Shown piece by piece: positions 45,246 through 54,779 of a stretch of 64,000 nucleotides of DNA (its first letter is position 1; each line of letters opens with the position of its first letter). The stretch is from contig NZ_CAMFHX010000001.1 in assembly GCF_945952365.1 (NCBI RefSeq), positions 1 through 64,000 of the forward strand, in the 5' to 3' direction. A program made the position numbers and the translations under genes. A model generated the notes under the pieces. That model searched no databases, was not told the DNA's origin, and saw only the letters and a list, made by a program, of their open reading frames with translations. Source of the DNA: an uncultured Cetobacterium sp. GTDB lineage: Bacteria; Fusobacteriota; Fusobacteriia; Fusobacteriales; Fusobacteriaceae.

Positions 45246-46994
45246 CTAATTTTCTGTAACTTTTGTGCTTAACTCTATCTCTTTTAATGCTTCTTGAGCT
45301 TTTGCATTTATATAATCTGATTTAACTTGCTCTTCATATTCTGAGAACTCAGCTTTTTTCTCATCTATCTGAGAATCTTTTCTATAGATTATATAATCTT
45401 TTTGATCCTTTATAAATCCAACTTTATTTAGTTCAGATCCATAAACTGATTTTGCTAACTCTTCATTATATCCTAATCCAGGAATATATCCCTCTTCTGT
45501 AATTCCATCTATTTTTTCAGAGAACACAACTGCTGCTTCATTTTTTAAATCTGCAAAAGTTATTGTTTTATTAGTTAAATCTGCTACAATTTGAGAAACT
45601 TGCTCTAATTTAGATGCCAATGTCTCTTCAGAAGGTTCTGGAATTATTAAAATATGGCTTGCTGTAACTGTATCATCCGCTTCATTCTTCTCTTGAACAA
45701 AGATTAAATGATATCCAAATTGAGTCTTAACAACTTCAGGATAAATCTCTCCTGCTTTTCCTGTAAAAGCTGCATCTTCAAACGGCTTTACCATATCTCC
45801 CTTTTTAAACGTTCCTAACGATCCCCCAGCTGGTCCACTTGGTCCATCTGAATTTTCTTTAGCCATTTTAGCAAAGTTTTCAGGTGTTAATTTTTTCAAC
45901 AACTCCTCTGCCTTTACTTTTGCGACTTGATCGTCCCCTTCTGTTGCTTCTACTTTTAAAATAGCTATATCTGCTGTAGCACTTTTTTGTATGTCATAGT
46001 TTAGTCTGTTTTCTTCAAAAAACTCTTTTAAATCATCTTCTGTATATTTTACATCTGACTTTAATTGAGTATAAAGTTCTTTTACTGAATTTGCAACTTG
46101 TAAATCTAAAGGTAATCCAGCTTCTGGTTTTATCCCTTTAGCCTCTGCTGATTTTAAAAGTTTTATTTCAGATTCGATAGAAGTTTTAGCTAACTCTTTA
46201 GCTTCATCTACCTCTCCTTTTGTCATAGCTAAGCTATTTAAAACTCTTTTTGCATACTCTACATTAGTTACTTTAATTCCATCAAATTCAAACTCTTCTT
46301 TTTCTATATAGTTATCAAATGATCTATCTAAATCCTCTAATTTCATATCTGCTCTTGCTTTCGTCATCTCTTTTGCATAGATTTCAGCAGCTTTTTGTGC
46401 TTTTAAACCTTGCTCAATCTGAGCTTGAACATTTTCTAAAGGTTGACCTTGGAACATTGTATATTTGTAATCTGCATAATTATCGGCAATCTCTTCTGTA
46501 GTTACCTTAACCTCTGCTCCAATCATTTCAGAAACTTTTTGTAAAATTAAGTTTTCTTTTATCTCTTTTTCTAAAGTCTTTGTTGTATAACCTTGACTTA
46601 AAAGAGCATTTTTGAATTGATCCTTATCTGGGAAAGCTGCTTTTATTCCATTCATCTGTTCATTTATTTCTGAACTAGAAACCTTTACTTTTAGTTTATC
46701 TCCCATATCTAATAAAAGATTTCTATTTATTACTTCATTAAAAGCTATAACATTCATTGTTTCAGAATCTATTGTTGGTCCTAAATATCTCTTATAGTTT
46801 TCAGACATTATAGCCATAGATCTCTGAGCTTCCATCATTGTAACTTTTTTACCATTTAGTTTAAAAGCTAATTGTGAATTTGGTGAACCATTTCTAAATG
46901 ATGTTGCAAATCCAGCTATCAATGTGATGAAAAACAGTATTGTTACTACCCAGATAACTGGTTTCATATTTTTTCTAAACTTTCTAATTGCCAT
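45246..46994 (-). CDS. Membrane-anchored PpiC/SurA-type peptidyl-prolyl isomerase (PpiD-like foldase)
   Basis: A 582-residue protein. One N-terminal helix (VIWVVTILFFITLIAGFATS, about residues 13-32) anchors it in the inner membrane, with the rest outside the cytoplasm. A SurA_N-like chaperone region spans about 40-170. A parvulin domain (about 340-440) has DGPSGPAGGSLGTFKKGDMV and TQFGYHLIFV. A second segment with ASHILIIPEP follows. It assists folding of exported and outer-membrane proteins. It is 31 bases after the NtrC-like regulator and likely cotranscribed. Confidence 0.88.
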   Translation of the reverse strand: MAIRKFRKNMKPVIWVVTILFFITLIAGFATSFRNGSPNSQLAFKLNGKKVTMMEAQRSMAIMSENYKRYLGPTIDSETMNVIAFNEVINRNLLLDMGDKLKVKVSSSEINEQMNGIKAAFPDKDQFKNALLSQGYTTKTLEKEIKENLILQKVSEMIGAEVKVTTEEIADNYADYKYTMFQGQPLENVQAQIEQGLKAQKAAEIYAKEMTKARADMKLEDLDRSFDNYIEKEEFEFDGIKVTNVEYAKRVLNSLAMTKGEVDEAKELAKTSIESEIKLLKSAEAKGIKPEAGLPLDLQVANSVKELYTQLKSDVKYTEDDLKEFFEENRLNYDIQKSATADIAILKVEATEGDDQVAKVKAEELLKKLTPENFAKMAKENSDGPSGPAGGSLGTFKKGDMVKPFEDAAFTGKAGEIYPEVVKTQFGYHLIFVQEKNEADDTVTASHILIIPEPSEETLASKLEQVSQIVADLTNKTITFADLKNEAAVVFSEKIDGITEEGYIPGLGYNEELAKSVYGSELNKVGFIKDQKDYIIYRKDSQIDEKKAEFSEYEEQVKSDYINAKAQEALKEIELSTKVTEN

Positions 46995-47025
46995 TTTTTA
47001 ACCCCTCCGAAAATTTTGTAAAATA

Positions 47026-48411
47026 TTATTTTGTATCTAATCCGTACTTTCTTATTTTCTCATAAAGAGTTGTTCTTCCAATTCCTAAAAGTTTAGAAGT
47101 CTCTTGCTTGTTCCATCTTGTCTTTTGTAAAGCCATAGCTATTACAACTTTCTCAACTTCGTCTAAAGCGTAGATCTCTTGCTCTAATATATTTTTTAAA
47201 GGTCCTACTCCAATTACAGTTTTATTTTCTACTGTATCAGATTTCATTTTAATCTCTAAAGGTAAATCTTCTACATCGATACTTCTATCGTTACATAAAA
47301 TTACCATTCTTTCGATCATATTCTTTAATTCTCTAATGTTTCCAGGGTATGAATATTCCATTAAATATTTCATAGCGTCTCCTGAAATTACAGGAATCTC
47401 TCTTCTTAAATCTTTTACTATTTTATTTAAGAAGTAGTTTGCTAACATAGGAATGTCATCTTTTCTATCTCTTAAAGGTGGAACTTCAATTGGGAAAGCA
47501 GTTAATCTATGGTATAAATCTTTTCTGAATTTACCTTTTTCAGTTTCCTCTTTTAAATCTCTATTTGTTGAAACGATAAATCTTACATCAACTCTTCTAG
47601 ATTTATTTCCTCCAACTCTTCTGAATTCACCGTATTCGATAACTCTTAAAACTTTAGCTTGAGCTTTTAAATCCATAGCTGAAATCTCGTCTAAGAATAC
47701 AGTTCCTCCATCAGCTTCCTCTAAAATTCCTTTTTTGCTGCTTGTTGCTCCTAAGAAAGCTCCTCTTTCATATCCGAATAACTCTCTTTCAATTAAATCT
47801 TCTGGTAATGAAGCACAAGATATTGTGATATAATTTTCTTTTCTTCTATCACTTCTCTTAAATATCTCTTTAGCGATTAGCTCTTTTCCAACTCCATTTT
47901 CTCCAGTGATTAAAACTGTTAAATCACTTTCTGCAACTTTTTCAATTAGGTTTTTAACCTCTTTAACTCTTGTAGATTGTCCGATGATTTCATTCTCATC
48001 TTCGCTATCTGAAAGTTTCTCTTCTAGCTTTCTTTTTTCTTTTACTATCTCTAAGTTTCTTAGAGCTGGTATCATTATTCTGTTCATCTCTTTAACATCT
48101 ACTGGCTTTAATAAGTAGTTGTAAATATCCGCTTCTTTCATCTCTTGAATTAAAGCTTCATTTTCTTCATCTAATAATCCTATTACTACGAAGTCCTTAC
48201 CTATTCCATTTAATTTTCTTTTTGCTTCTGAGAAGTTGAACCAAGTTAGGTATTCATCTAATAATACCACATCAAAGTCACTCTCTCTTAACATATCTAA
48301 CGCATCTAACAGGTTATTAAATGTAATTATTTCATAAACTTCTGACAAAGATTTTCTTACTTGCTTTAACGTTTCTTTTCTTTCTGAAACTACTAATATC
48401 GATTTTTTCAT
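47026..48411 (-). CDS. NtrC-family response regulator with degenerate receiver and GAFLGA loop
   Basis: A 461-residue protein in three parts. The receiver (1-120) has the central aspartate in DVVLLDEYL and lysine in LLKPVD. The usual DDE pair at the first strand is replaced by SER, and the conserved Thr/Ser of strand four is not seen. The AAA+ domain has Walker A TGENGVGKELIAKEIF, Walker B GGTVFLDEIS and RDLYHRLTAFPIEVPPLRDR. The sigma-54 contact loop GAFTGA reads GAFLGA. The Fis-type C-terminus has LLGIGRTTLYEKIRKYGL. It may not be phosphorylated normally and may not activate sigma-54 in the usual way. Confidence 0.88.
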   Translation of the reverse strand: MKKSILVVSERKETLKQVRKSLSEVYEIITFNNLLDALDMLRESDFDVVLLDEYLTWFNFSEAKRKLNGIGKDFVVIGLLDEENEALIQEMKEADIYNYLLKPVDVKEMNRIMIPALRNLEIVKEKRKLEEKLSDSEDENEIIGQSTRVKEVKNLIEKVAESDLTVLITGENGVGKELIAKEIFKRSDRRKENYITISCASLPEDLIERELFGYERGAFLGATSSKKGILEEADGGTVFLDEISAMDLKAQAKVLRVIEYGEFRRVGGNKSRRVDVRFIVSTNRDLKEETEKGKFRKDLYHRLTAFPIEVPPLRDRKDDIPMLANYFLNKIVKDLRREIPVISGDAMKYLMEYSYPGNIRELKNMIERMVILCNDRSIDVEDLPLEIKMKSDTVENKTVIGVGPLKNILEQEIYALDEVEKVVIAMALQKTRWNKQETSKLLGIGRTTLYEKIRKYGLDTK

Positions 48412-48445
48412 TTTTCCTCCTATTTTCTATTTTCGTTAACAATGT

Positions 48446-48474
48446 ATTATAATTGATATTTTGTTATTTTTCAA
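48446..48474 (-). promoter_or_regulatory. Sigma-70 promoter of the NtrC-like gene
   Basis: On the minus strand TTGAAA (48474-48469), a 17-base spacer and TATAAT (48451-48446), about 35 bases before the ATG. Confidence 0.85.
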
Positions 48475-48570
48475 GACTTTTTTGAAATTTTCTGTTCTAG
48501 ATTATTTCAAAGAGTTTCACTCTAAACATTAGTTCTATTTTTTCAGCTTTTTTCCTTCTTTTTATATAAT

Positions 48571-49179
48571 CTATTTTACTATTGATTTTAAGAACATATC
48601 ATAATACATCTCTATCTCTTTATCTATATCAAGAGTTGCATATTTTTCTACCATTTTTTTATAACTTTCTTCATTTGTAACTTCAATTCCAGTCTGTGTT
48701 ATTAAATATAACAGTAAAGCTGTTAAAGATGAACTTAACATCGTTCTTATTTTTTCAATCTGATTTTTATACTCATCTTTTATATAATCTTTATTTTTTA
48801 TTAAAAATTCACTAAAAATTATATCTCTTTTCATATATTCATCATAAGTTAAATTTATCTCACCATTTTCATAAATTTTAGCAAATAAAAACAGATTGTA
48901 TCTATCATCTCTTAAGCTTAATCTTCTTCTTATTATCATTTTTAATTTTTCTTCAAATGGAATATCTAAATCTCCAACTTCTTTTAAAAACTCTCTTCTA
49001 CTTATAACTGAGTTGTCCATTATCTCTTGTAGTAACTCTTCTTTACTTTTAAAATAATAGTAAAATCCACCTTTAGCCATCTCTAATACATTTGCTATAT
49101 CCTCTATTTTTGTATTTCTTATTCCATTTGCAGCAAATAAAATCGTTGCTGTTCTTTTTATACGATCTCTTTTAGTCAC
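48571..49179 (-). CDS. TetR-family transcriptional regulator
   Basis: A 202-residue regulator. The N-terminal DNA-binding domain reads RIKRTATILFAANGIRNTKI and then EDIANVLEMAKGGFYYYFKS, the TetR helix-turn-helix. The C-terminal ligand/dimer domain is helical with no recognised ligand motif. It lies 21 bases after rseP and is the last gene of that unit, so it may sense lipid or envelope conditions; its targets cannot be read from the window. Confidence 0.9.
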   Translation of the reverse strand: MTKRDRIKRTATILFAANGIRNTKIEDIANVLEMAKGGFYYYFKSKEELLQEIMDNSVISRREFLKEVGDLDIPFEEKLKMIIRRRLSLRDDRYNLFLFAKIYENGEINLTYDEYMKRDIIFSEFLIKNKDYIKDEYKNQIEKIRTMLSSSLTALLLYLITQTGIEVTNEESYKKMVEKYATLDIDKEIEMYYDMFLKSIVK

Positions 49180-49200
49180 AATATCACGTCCTTATTTCAA

Positions 49201-50229
49201 TTATAATTTAAAAATATTAAATATATCGTTAGCAGTCGCAAATATTATAAGTCCAAATAGTAGTAACATTCCAGCAGTATGAACTCTTTCTTCTAGTTTT
49301 TTATCAACTTTTATTCCTACTAACTCTAAAATTACAAATATTATTCTTCCACCATCTAAAGCAGGGAAAGGTAATAAATTAAATATTCCAACATTTACAG
49401 ATAAAATTGCTAAAAGCCATACTAAAATTCCTGAGCTTTGACTTCTACTAGCATCTCCTACAACTTTAACTATTCCAACAGGACCACTTATATCTTTGGC
49501 TTTAACTTTACCAGTTAAAAGCATCTTAACTCCACCTAAAGTATCTTCAAATACACCTACAAATATTTTCGAAGCTTGCTTTACTCCTTCAACCAGTCCA
49601 AATCTTTCAAAAGTATACTCTGGAACTATTCCCATTATTGGGGCTCTATCTTCACTTACTTTTGTTAAAGGAACTTGTAATGTTAAATCCTGACCTGCTC
49701 TTTCAACTATCACATCTAAAATCTCTTTTTTTTCAGAATCTTTTGCAATAGTTTCACCAATATCAGACCAATTAACTATTTTTACTCCATCTATCTCTTT
49801 TATTACATCCTTCTCTTTCAAAACAGTTGAAGCTTTAACATCTTTTATTATACTTCCAACAACTGGGTTTGTATTTTGAACTCCTTTTCCAGACATGAAA
49901 GTAGCTCCTAATATTACTGTAAATGCCAGTAGGAAATTCATAAATACTCCTGCAAATAAAACCGTAAATCTTGCAATCGGAGATTTACTATTAAATCCAT
50001 TTTCAACTTTACTATCCACTTCCATTCCATCAATATTAACAAAACCACCAATCGGTATTATTCTTATTGAATATAACGTTCTTCCAGTGTAATAAGAGTA
50101 TAACTCTGGTCCCATTCCGATTGAAAACTCTGAAACAGGCATTCTAAAAAATCTAGCTGCTAAAAAATGTCCTAACTCATGTATAAATATTATAACTCCT
50201 AGTAGCAATAGCGCTATTATTATATCCAT
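49201..50229 (-). CDS. rseP: Site-2 intramembrane zinc metalloprotease
   Basis: A 342-residue M50-family protease. The active site FIHELGHFLAARFF (about residues 15-28) holds HExxH. A PDZ domain (about 120-190) is in the middle, and the third ligand lies in FNLLPFPALDGGRI. Four membrane helices frame these parts. It cuts membrane-bound regulators such as anti-sigma factors within the bilayer. Placement after cdsA, dxr and tmk is the common bacterial arrangement. Confidence 0.94.
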   Translation of the reverse strand: MDIIIALLLLGVIIFIHELGHFLAARFFRMPVSEFSIGMGPELYSYYTGRTLYSIRIIPIGGFVNIDGMEVDSKVENGFNSKSPIARFTVLFAGVFMNFLLAFTVILGATFMSGKGVQNTNPVVGSIIKDVKASTVLKEKDVIKEIDGVKIVNWSDIGETIAKDSEKKEILDVIVERAGQDLTLQVPLTKVSEDRAPIMGIVPEYTFERFGLVEGVKQASKIFVGVFEDTLGGVKMLLTGKVKAKDISGPVGIVKVVGDASRSQSSGILVWLLAILSVNVGIFNLLPFPALDGGRIIFVILELVGIKVDKKLEERVHTAGMLLLFGLIIFATANDIFNIFKL

Positions 50230-50240
50230 TTTTCCTCCTG

Positions 50241-50927
50241 TTATAAAGTTTTCATTACAAGACTATATATCTCATCTGAAATCTCTTCAATTGTTTTTAA
50301 TCTTCCATCTTCAACACATTTTATCTCAGACCAAGAATATTTTTTTGAAACTTCACACGCATTAGCATGAGATTTTTTTAGATACTCCTCATCTTTTTCA
50401 TGAATATCTTTTTTTGCTTCACCAGTAATTTTATTTTTTCTTTCTGCCATTAATTTTTGAGCCATATCCGTTGGCATATTTAAAAATATAACTAAATCTG
50501 GTTTTGGAATCTCCATTTTGTTGTATTCTAAATCCTCTAACCAATCTAAGTATGACTCTTTATCTTTTACATTTTCTATTTTAGAAGCTTGATGAACCAT
50601 ATTTGATGTTGTATATCTATCTGTTACAATTACTCCACCCTCATTATAAAAAATACCCCAATCCTTTTTAAATGAAGCATATCTATCAATAGCGTACATC
50701 GTTGAAACTGGATATGGATTTACTGCTGTTGCATCTGTTCCAAACTCTCCTGCTAAATACATCTTCACTGGTTCACAAGCTGGACTTTCATAATTTGGAA
50801 ATGATATCTTTCTAATTTTTTCAACTTTTTCTGATAATCTCTCAAACAATAAAGCTGTTTGAGTTTCCTTTCCACTTGAATCTGTTCCCTCTATAACTAT
50901 TAATCTTCCTTTTTTAATCTCTTGCAT
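50241..50927 (-). CDS. tmk: Thymidylate kinase
   Basis: Phosphorylates dTMP to dTDP. The 228 residues have P-loop [16 protein letters not shown], the DR motif [10 protein letters not shown] and a substrate-binding region [14 protein letters not shown]. The lid segment has [13 protein letters not shown]. It is of the longer type found in clostridia. The ATG lies inside the end of dxr (14-base overlap), so the two are coupled. Confidence 0.93.
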   Translation of the reverse strand: MQEIKKGRLIVIEGTDSSGKETQTALLFERLSEKVEKIRKISFPNYESPACEPVKMYLAGEFGTDATAVNPYPVSTMYAIDRYASFKKDWGIFYNEGGVIVTDRYTTSNMVHQASKIENVKDKESYLDWLEDLEYNKMEIPKPDLVIFLNMPTDMAQKLMAERKNKITGEAKKDIHEKDEEYLKKSHANACEVSKKYSWSEIKCVEDGRLKTIEEISDEIYSLVMKTL

Positions 50928-52068
50928 AATTACTATAAACCCACTTTCTTGTTTCTTTATCTACATCTTTTATTACTTCTAACGAATCTATCTCTTTTAC
51001 TTCATGTTGCTGCATAGCTTTTTCTATTATTTCATAAATCTCTAAGAATTTTATCTTACCTTTTAAAAATAGTTCAACCGCAACTTCATTTGCTGAATTG
51101 AAAACACAAGGCATTGTTTTTCCAGTTCTACCCGCTTTAAATGCTAAATCTACACCTTTGAAAACTTCACTATCTACTTCATCAAAAGTTAACTCTTTCA
51201 GTTTTCTTAGATTCAATCTTTCTAACTCTGAACTAGCCTCTCTTTTAGGATATGTAAAAGCATATTGAATTGGTAACTTCATATCAGGAACACCTATTTG
51301 AGCAATTATAGAGCTATCTTCAAACTCAACCATCGAGTGAATAATACTCTGTGGATGAACCAAAACCTCTATATTGTCATAATCTATATTAAACAGCATA
51401 TGTGCTTCAATAACTTCTAATCCTTTATTTACTAATGTTGATGAATCTATTGTTATTTTTCTTCCCATAGACCAGTTTGGATGTTTTAAAGCTTGTTCCA
51501 CAGTAACATCTTTTAATTCCTCTAACTTTTTCCCTCTAAATGTTCCACCACTAGCTGTTATAATTAAAGTTTTAACCTCGTCCTTAGAACTTCCTTGCAT
51601 ACTTTGGAAAAGTGCTGAGTGCTCACTATCAACTGGAATTATCTCAGCTTTAGGATAATCTTTTAAAAGTTTATTTATATATTCTCCCGCTGCAACCATT
51701 GTCTCTTTATTTGCAAGAGCTATTCTCTTCTCTTTTTTTATAGCTTCGACTGTAGCTTCAATCCCAACAGCTCCACTTATTGCAGTTAAAACTATATCAG
51801 CTTCGTCTAAAGCTCCCATAGTTTTCAATCCTTCATCTCCAAAATAAATAATTTTTTCAGGATATATACTTTCTAACTCTTTTGCTTTATTTTCATCACC
51901 TATACAAATATATTTTGGATTAAATTTTTCAATCTGCTCTTTTAACAGTTCAAAATTTGAATATCCAGATATTCCTAAAACATTGAACTCCTCTTTTTTT
52001 GCTTCTATAACCTTTAAAGCACTTGTTCCTATGCTTCCCGTAGAACCTAAAATAGTTATATTTTTCAT
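50914..52068 (-). CDS. dxr: 1-deoxy-D-xylulose-5-phosphate reductoisomerase
   Basis: Second step of the MEP isoprenoid pathway. The 384 residues show NADPH-binding [52 protein letters not shown] and [21 protein letters not shown], all core Dxr motifs. The product feeds UppS and hence peptidoglycan and O-antigen lipid carrier. It lies 68 bases after cdsA behind a hairpin terminator, so it may have its own promoter. Confidence 0.96.
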   Translation of the reverse strand: MKNITILGSTGSIGTSALKVIEAKKEEFNVLGISGYSNFELLKEQIEKFNPKYICIGDENKAKELESIYPEKIIYFGDEGLKTMGALDEADIVLTAISGAVGIEATVEAIKKEKRIALANKETMVAAGEYINKLLKDYPKAEIIPVDSEHSALFQSMQGSSKDEVKTLIITASGGTFRGKKLEELKDVTVEQALKHPNWSMGRKITIDSSTLVNKGLEVIEAHMLFNIDYDNIEVLVHPQSIIHSMVEFEDSSIIAQIGVPDMKLPIQYAFTYPKREASSELERLNLRKLKELTFDEVDSEVFKGVDLAFKAGRTGKTMPCVFNSANEVAVELFLKGKIKFLEIYEIIEKAMQQHEVKEIDSLEVIKDVDKETRKWVYSNYARD

Positions 52069-52097
52069 ACTCTACTCCTCTTAAATCGTTTGTTTTC

Positions 52098-52129
52098 TAA
52101 AAAAATGGTAGCTTTTTTAATAAGCTACC
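52098..52129 (-). terminator. Terminator after cdsA
   Basis: On the minus strand GGTAGCTT pairs with AAGCTACC, then ATTTTTTT. It separates cdsA from dxr. Confidence 0.85.
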
Positions 52130-52136
52130 CTATTTT

Positions 52137-52949
52137 TTAAATAAGTTTTAATAAATAATACACCGTTGGAACTACAAATAACATACTGTCAAATCTATCC
52201 AAAATTCCACCATGTTCTCCTAATAATCTTCCTGAATCTTTAACCTTAAACTCTCTTTTGAACATAGATTCTCCTAAATCACCTATTTGAGCTACAATAC
52301 TTATAAGGAATCCAACTAATAAAACCATTACTGTACTAACATCTGCTCCAAAGATATTGAAATATTTATTTATTAAATAAATTGTCAGCATTGTAAAAAC
52401 AGTTCCTCCTATAGATCCTTCTATAGATTTTTTAGGACTTATTGAACTAAAACCTCTTTTAAATATCTTTCTACCAATTCCCATTCCTACAAAGTATGCA
52501 AACGAGTCACAAACCCAAACTAAAATTTGAATTGATAAAAGCCACTTTCCGCCATTAGGGAGATAGTTCATCAATAGTAAATGTGAGAATAAACCAGAAA
52601 CATAAACTACTCCTAAAACAGTTATTCCTATATCTCTACTCGAATTTTCTACTTTATTTTGTAAAACTTTTTTTCCAATCAATATTATAGTCAACATCGT
52701 CAAAGGCATAAGTATTAGTGTTGTATCATTTGCATTTGAAAAATAAATTATATTTGGAATTGCCAATCCTGCAAAGTATCCTAAGTTTACATCTGCTTTT
52801 TTTCCACCAATCTCTGCCATCTTATAGAATTCAAACAATCCAACTAAAATAACAAAGTTTACAAACAGTAATAGTAAAAACCCTCCCTTTAATAACATCG
52901 TCATTAAAAGTGGTATTCCTACCAAAGCTACTAATATTCTATTTAACAT
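52137..52949 (-). CDS. cdsA: Phosphatidate cytidylyltransferase
   Basis: Makes CDP-diacylglycerol for phospholipid synthesis. The 270-residue protein has many hydrophobic segments and the family signature FKREFKVKDSGRLLGEHGG followed by LDRFDS near the C-terminus. KKSIEGSIGG is also typical. It directly follows uppS (adjacent stop and start), the usual pairing. Confidence 0.95.
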   Translation of the reverse strand: MLNRILVALVGIPLLMTMLLKGGFLLLLFVNFVILVGLFEFYKMAEIGGKKADVNLGYFAGLAIPNIIYFSNANDTTLILMPLTMLTIILIGKKVLQNKVENSSRDIGITVLGVVYVSGLFSHLLLMNYLPNGGKWLLSIQILVWVCDSFAYFVGMGIGRKIFKRGFSSISPKKSIEGSIGGTVFTMLTIYLINKYFNIFGADVSTVMVLLVGFLISIVAQIGDLGESMFKREFKVKDSGRLLGEHGGILDRFDSMLFVVPTVYYLLKLI

Positions 52950-53636
52950 CTATTTTACTCCTCCAAAACGCCTATCTCTTTTTTGATAACTTTCTATTGC
53001 TTTTATTAGCTCGGCTTTATCAAAGTCTGGCCAATAAGTATCTGTTACATATATTTCAGAATAGGCTATCTGCCACAATAAAAAATTAGAAATTCTTATC
53101 TCTCCACTTGTTCTTATCAGCAACTCTGGATCTGGTAATTGATTGTATAAATATTTTTCTACAGTTTCCTCTGTTATATTTTCCTCTTTATTTTCTACAA
53201 TTTTTTTAATAGCATCAACTAACTCAGCTCTTCCTCCATAGTTAAACGCTATATTCAAAGTTATTCCAGTGTTTCCTTTTGTCGCTTCCTCTAGCTTTTT
53301 AATCTCATTTAAAAGATCCTCACTAACGCCCTCTTTTCTTCCTGAAACTATGAATTTTACATTGTTTCTCATCAACAATCTCTTCTCATTTTTTAAATAA
53401 GTTTTAAAAAGAAACATCAATGTATCTACTTCCTCTTTAGCTCTTTTCCAATTCTCTGTAGAAAATGCATAAACTGTTAGATATTTCACTCCTAATTCCC
53501 CACAAGATGTCAATATCTTCCTTAATGTATCTGCTCCAGCTTTATGTCCATATGTTCTAGGCATTCCTTTAGATTTTGCCCAACGACCATTTCCATCCAT
53601 AATAATTGCTATATGATTTGGTACTAATAAACTCAT
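52950..53636 (-). CDS. uppS: Undecaprenyl diphosphate synthase
   Basis: Builds the C55 lipid carrier. The 228 residues include HIAIIMDGNGRWAKSKGMPR, the catalytic aspartate in IMDGNGR, YAFSTENWKRAKEEV, and ELLIRTSGEIRISNFLLWQI. AGGAG precedes the ATG. It begins the uppS-cdsA unit; an extended -10 element (TGGTAAAAT on the minus strand, 53673-53665) lies upstream. Confidence 0.96.
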   Translation of the reverse strand: MSLLVPNHIAIIMDGNGRWAKSKGMPRTYGHKAGADTLRKILTSCGELGVKYLTVYAFSTENWKRAKEEVDTLMFLFKTYLKNEKRLLMRNNVKFIVSGRKEGVSEDLLNEIKKLEEATKGNTGITLNIAFNYGGRAELVDAIKKIVENKEENITEETVEKYLYNQLPDPELLIRTSGEIRISNFLLWQIAYSEIYVTDTYWPDFDKAELIKAIESYQKRDRRFGGVK

Positions 53637-53717
53637 CTTTTATCTCCTCTCAATAAATCAATAAATTTTACCATATTTAGAACATTTTTTCCATAAAAAA
53701 AATGGCCTTTAAGTGAA

Positions 53718-53748
53718 CAAAAGAGGTAGTTTTTATGCTACCTCTTTT
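53718..53748 (-). terminator. Terminator after nadD
   Basis: On the minus strand AAAAGAGGTAG pairs with CTACCTCTTTT around CATAAAAA. It begins at the nadD stop codon and separates the lpx-smc-nadD block from uppS. Confidence 0.85.
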
Positions 53749-54314
53749 TACTTCATATATAATTTATTGTTTTTTATAAACTCCTCAATCTCTTTTGGAA
53801 CCATATTTTCTATACTATAACCTGACATTACAGCTTTTCTAAGTTCAGTTGATGAAAAGTTTAAAAACTTATTTTTTATATGTATAATATTTTGATTTTT
53901 TATTGTTGTTGTATAACCTTTTCTTTGTAAAATTACAACTTTAGACAGTTTTAAAATCTCTTCATAGTTTTTCCACTTTTGAAAATAAGCACCTGAATCC
54001 TCTCCAATAATTTCAAAGTACTCAGAATTAGGATACATTTTTATAACTTCTAAAAGTGTATCATAAGTATAACATACCTCTTTTGAATTAATTTCAATAT
54101 CAGATATCTCTATTTGAACTTCATTTCTAAACGCAATTTTACACATCTCTAACCTTAGCTTTCCATCTAATAAAGAGTTTTCTCTATGAGATGGATTACC
54201 AACAGGGATTATCAGTAGTTTATCTAATTTTAACTTTTTTAAAATAAATTTTGCTATATATATGTGCCCATTGTGAATGGGATTAAAGCTTCCGCCATAT
54301 ATACCTATTTTCAT
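53748..54314 (-). CDS. nadD: Nicotinate-nucleotide adenylyltransferase
   Basis: Adds AMP to nicotinate mononucleotide in NAD synthesis. The 188 residues have IGIYGGSFNPIHNGHIYIAK with the HxGH motif, and FSSTELRKAVMSG (ISSTxxR) near the end. Its ATG immediately follows the stop of the PTS IIA gene with no gap, so the two are translated together. Confidence 0.94.
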   Translation of the reverse strand: MKIGIYGGSFNPIHNGHIYIAKFILKKLKLDKLLIIPVGNPSHRENSLLDGKLRLEMCKIAFRNEVQIEISDIEINSKEVCYTYDTLLEVIKMYPNSEYFEIIGEDSGAYFQKWKNYEEILKLSKVVILQRKGYTTTIKNQNIIHIKNKFLNFSSTELRKAVMSGYSIENMVPKEIEEFIKNNKLYMK

Positions 54315-54767
54315 CTATCCAATCTCCGCAATCGCTTCTATTAAACACTCTGTTGTCGTACTCTCTAAAATACTCTCTCTTGTTCTCTTATCTCTAAAAA
54401 TACGTGATAACGAAGATAATAACTCCAAGTATTTTTTACTTTCACCTTTTGGTGCTCCAACCAATATAACTATTTTGACTTTTTCATTATCTAAAGAGTT
54501 GAAATCTACTGGTTGCTTTAAAAGCCCAACTGATACTACAATATCTTGTACAGCTTCTGTTCTAGCATGAGGAATTGCAACACCCATACCTATCCCTGTT
54601 GTTCCGACTTTCTCTCTTTCTAAAACCTCTTCATAAAATTTATCTCTATCTAATATAAGCTTGCTATTTTCAGCCATATTGAATACTAATTTTTTCAATA
54701 TTTCATCTTTTGAAACAGACTTATTGTCTAAAATGTTAATCATTTTTATATTAAAATAATTTAACAC
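54315..54767 (-). CDS. PTS EIIA-type protein (fructose/PtsN family)
   Basis: A 150-residue cytoplasmic domain. GVAIPHARTEAVQDIVVSV contains the phosphorylated histidine; LVGAPKGESKKYLELLSSL follows. The start is a GTG at 54767, six bases after a GGGGGC site; an ATG eight codons later lacks a ribosome site. It may be a regulatory PtsN-like protein rather than a sugar transporter subunit, since no EIIB or EIIC lies near and the neighbours are nadD and lpxK. Confidence 0.88.
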   Translation of the reverse strand: MLNYFNIKMINILDNKSVSKDEILKKLVFNMAENSKLILDRDKFYEEVLEREKVGTTGIGMGVAIPHARTEAVQDIVVSVGLLKQPVDFNSLDNEKVKIVILVGAPKGESKKYLELLSSLSRIFRDKRTRESILESTTTECLIEAIAEIG

Positions 54768-54779
54768 CTAATGCCCCCT

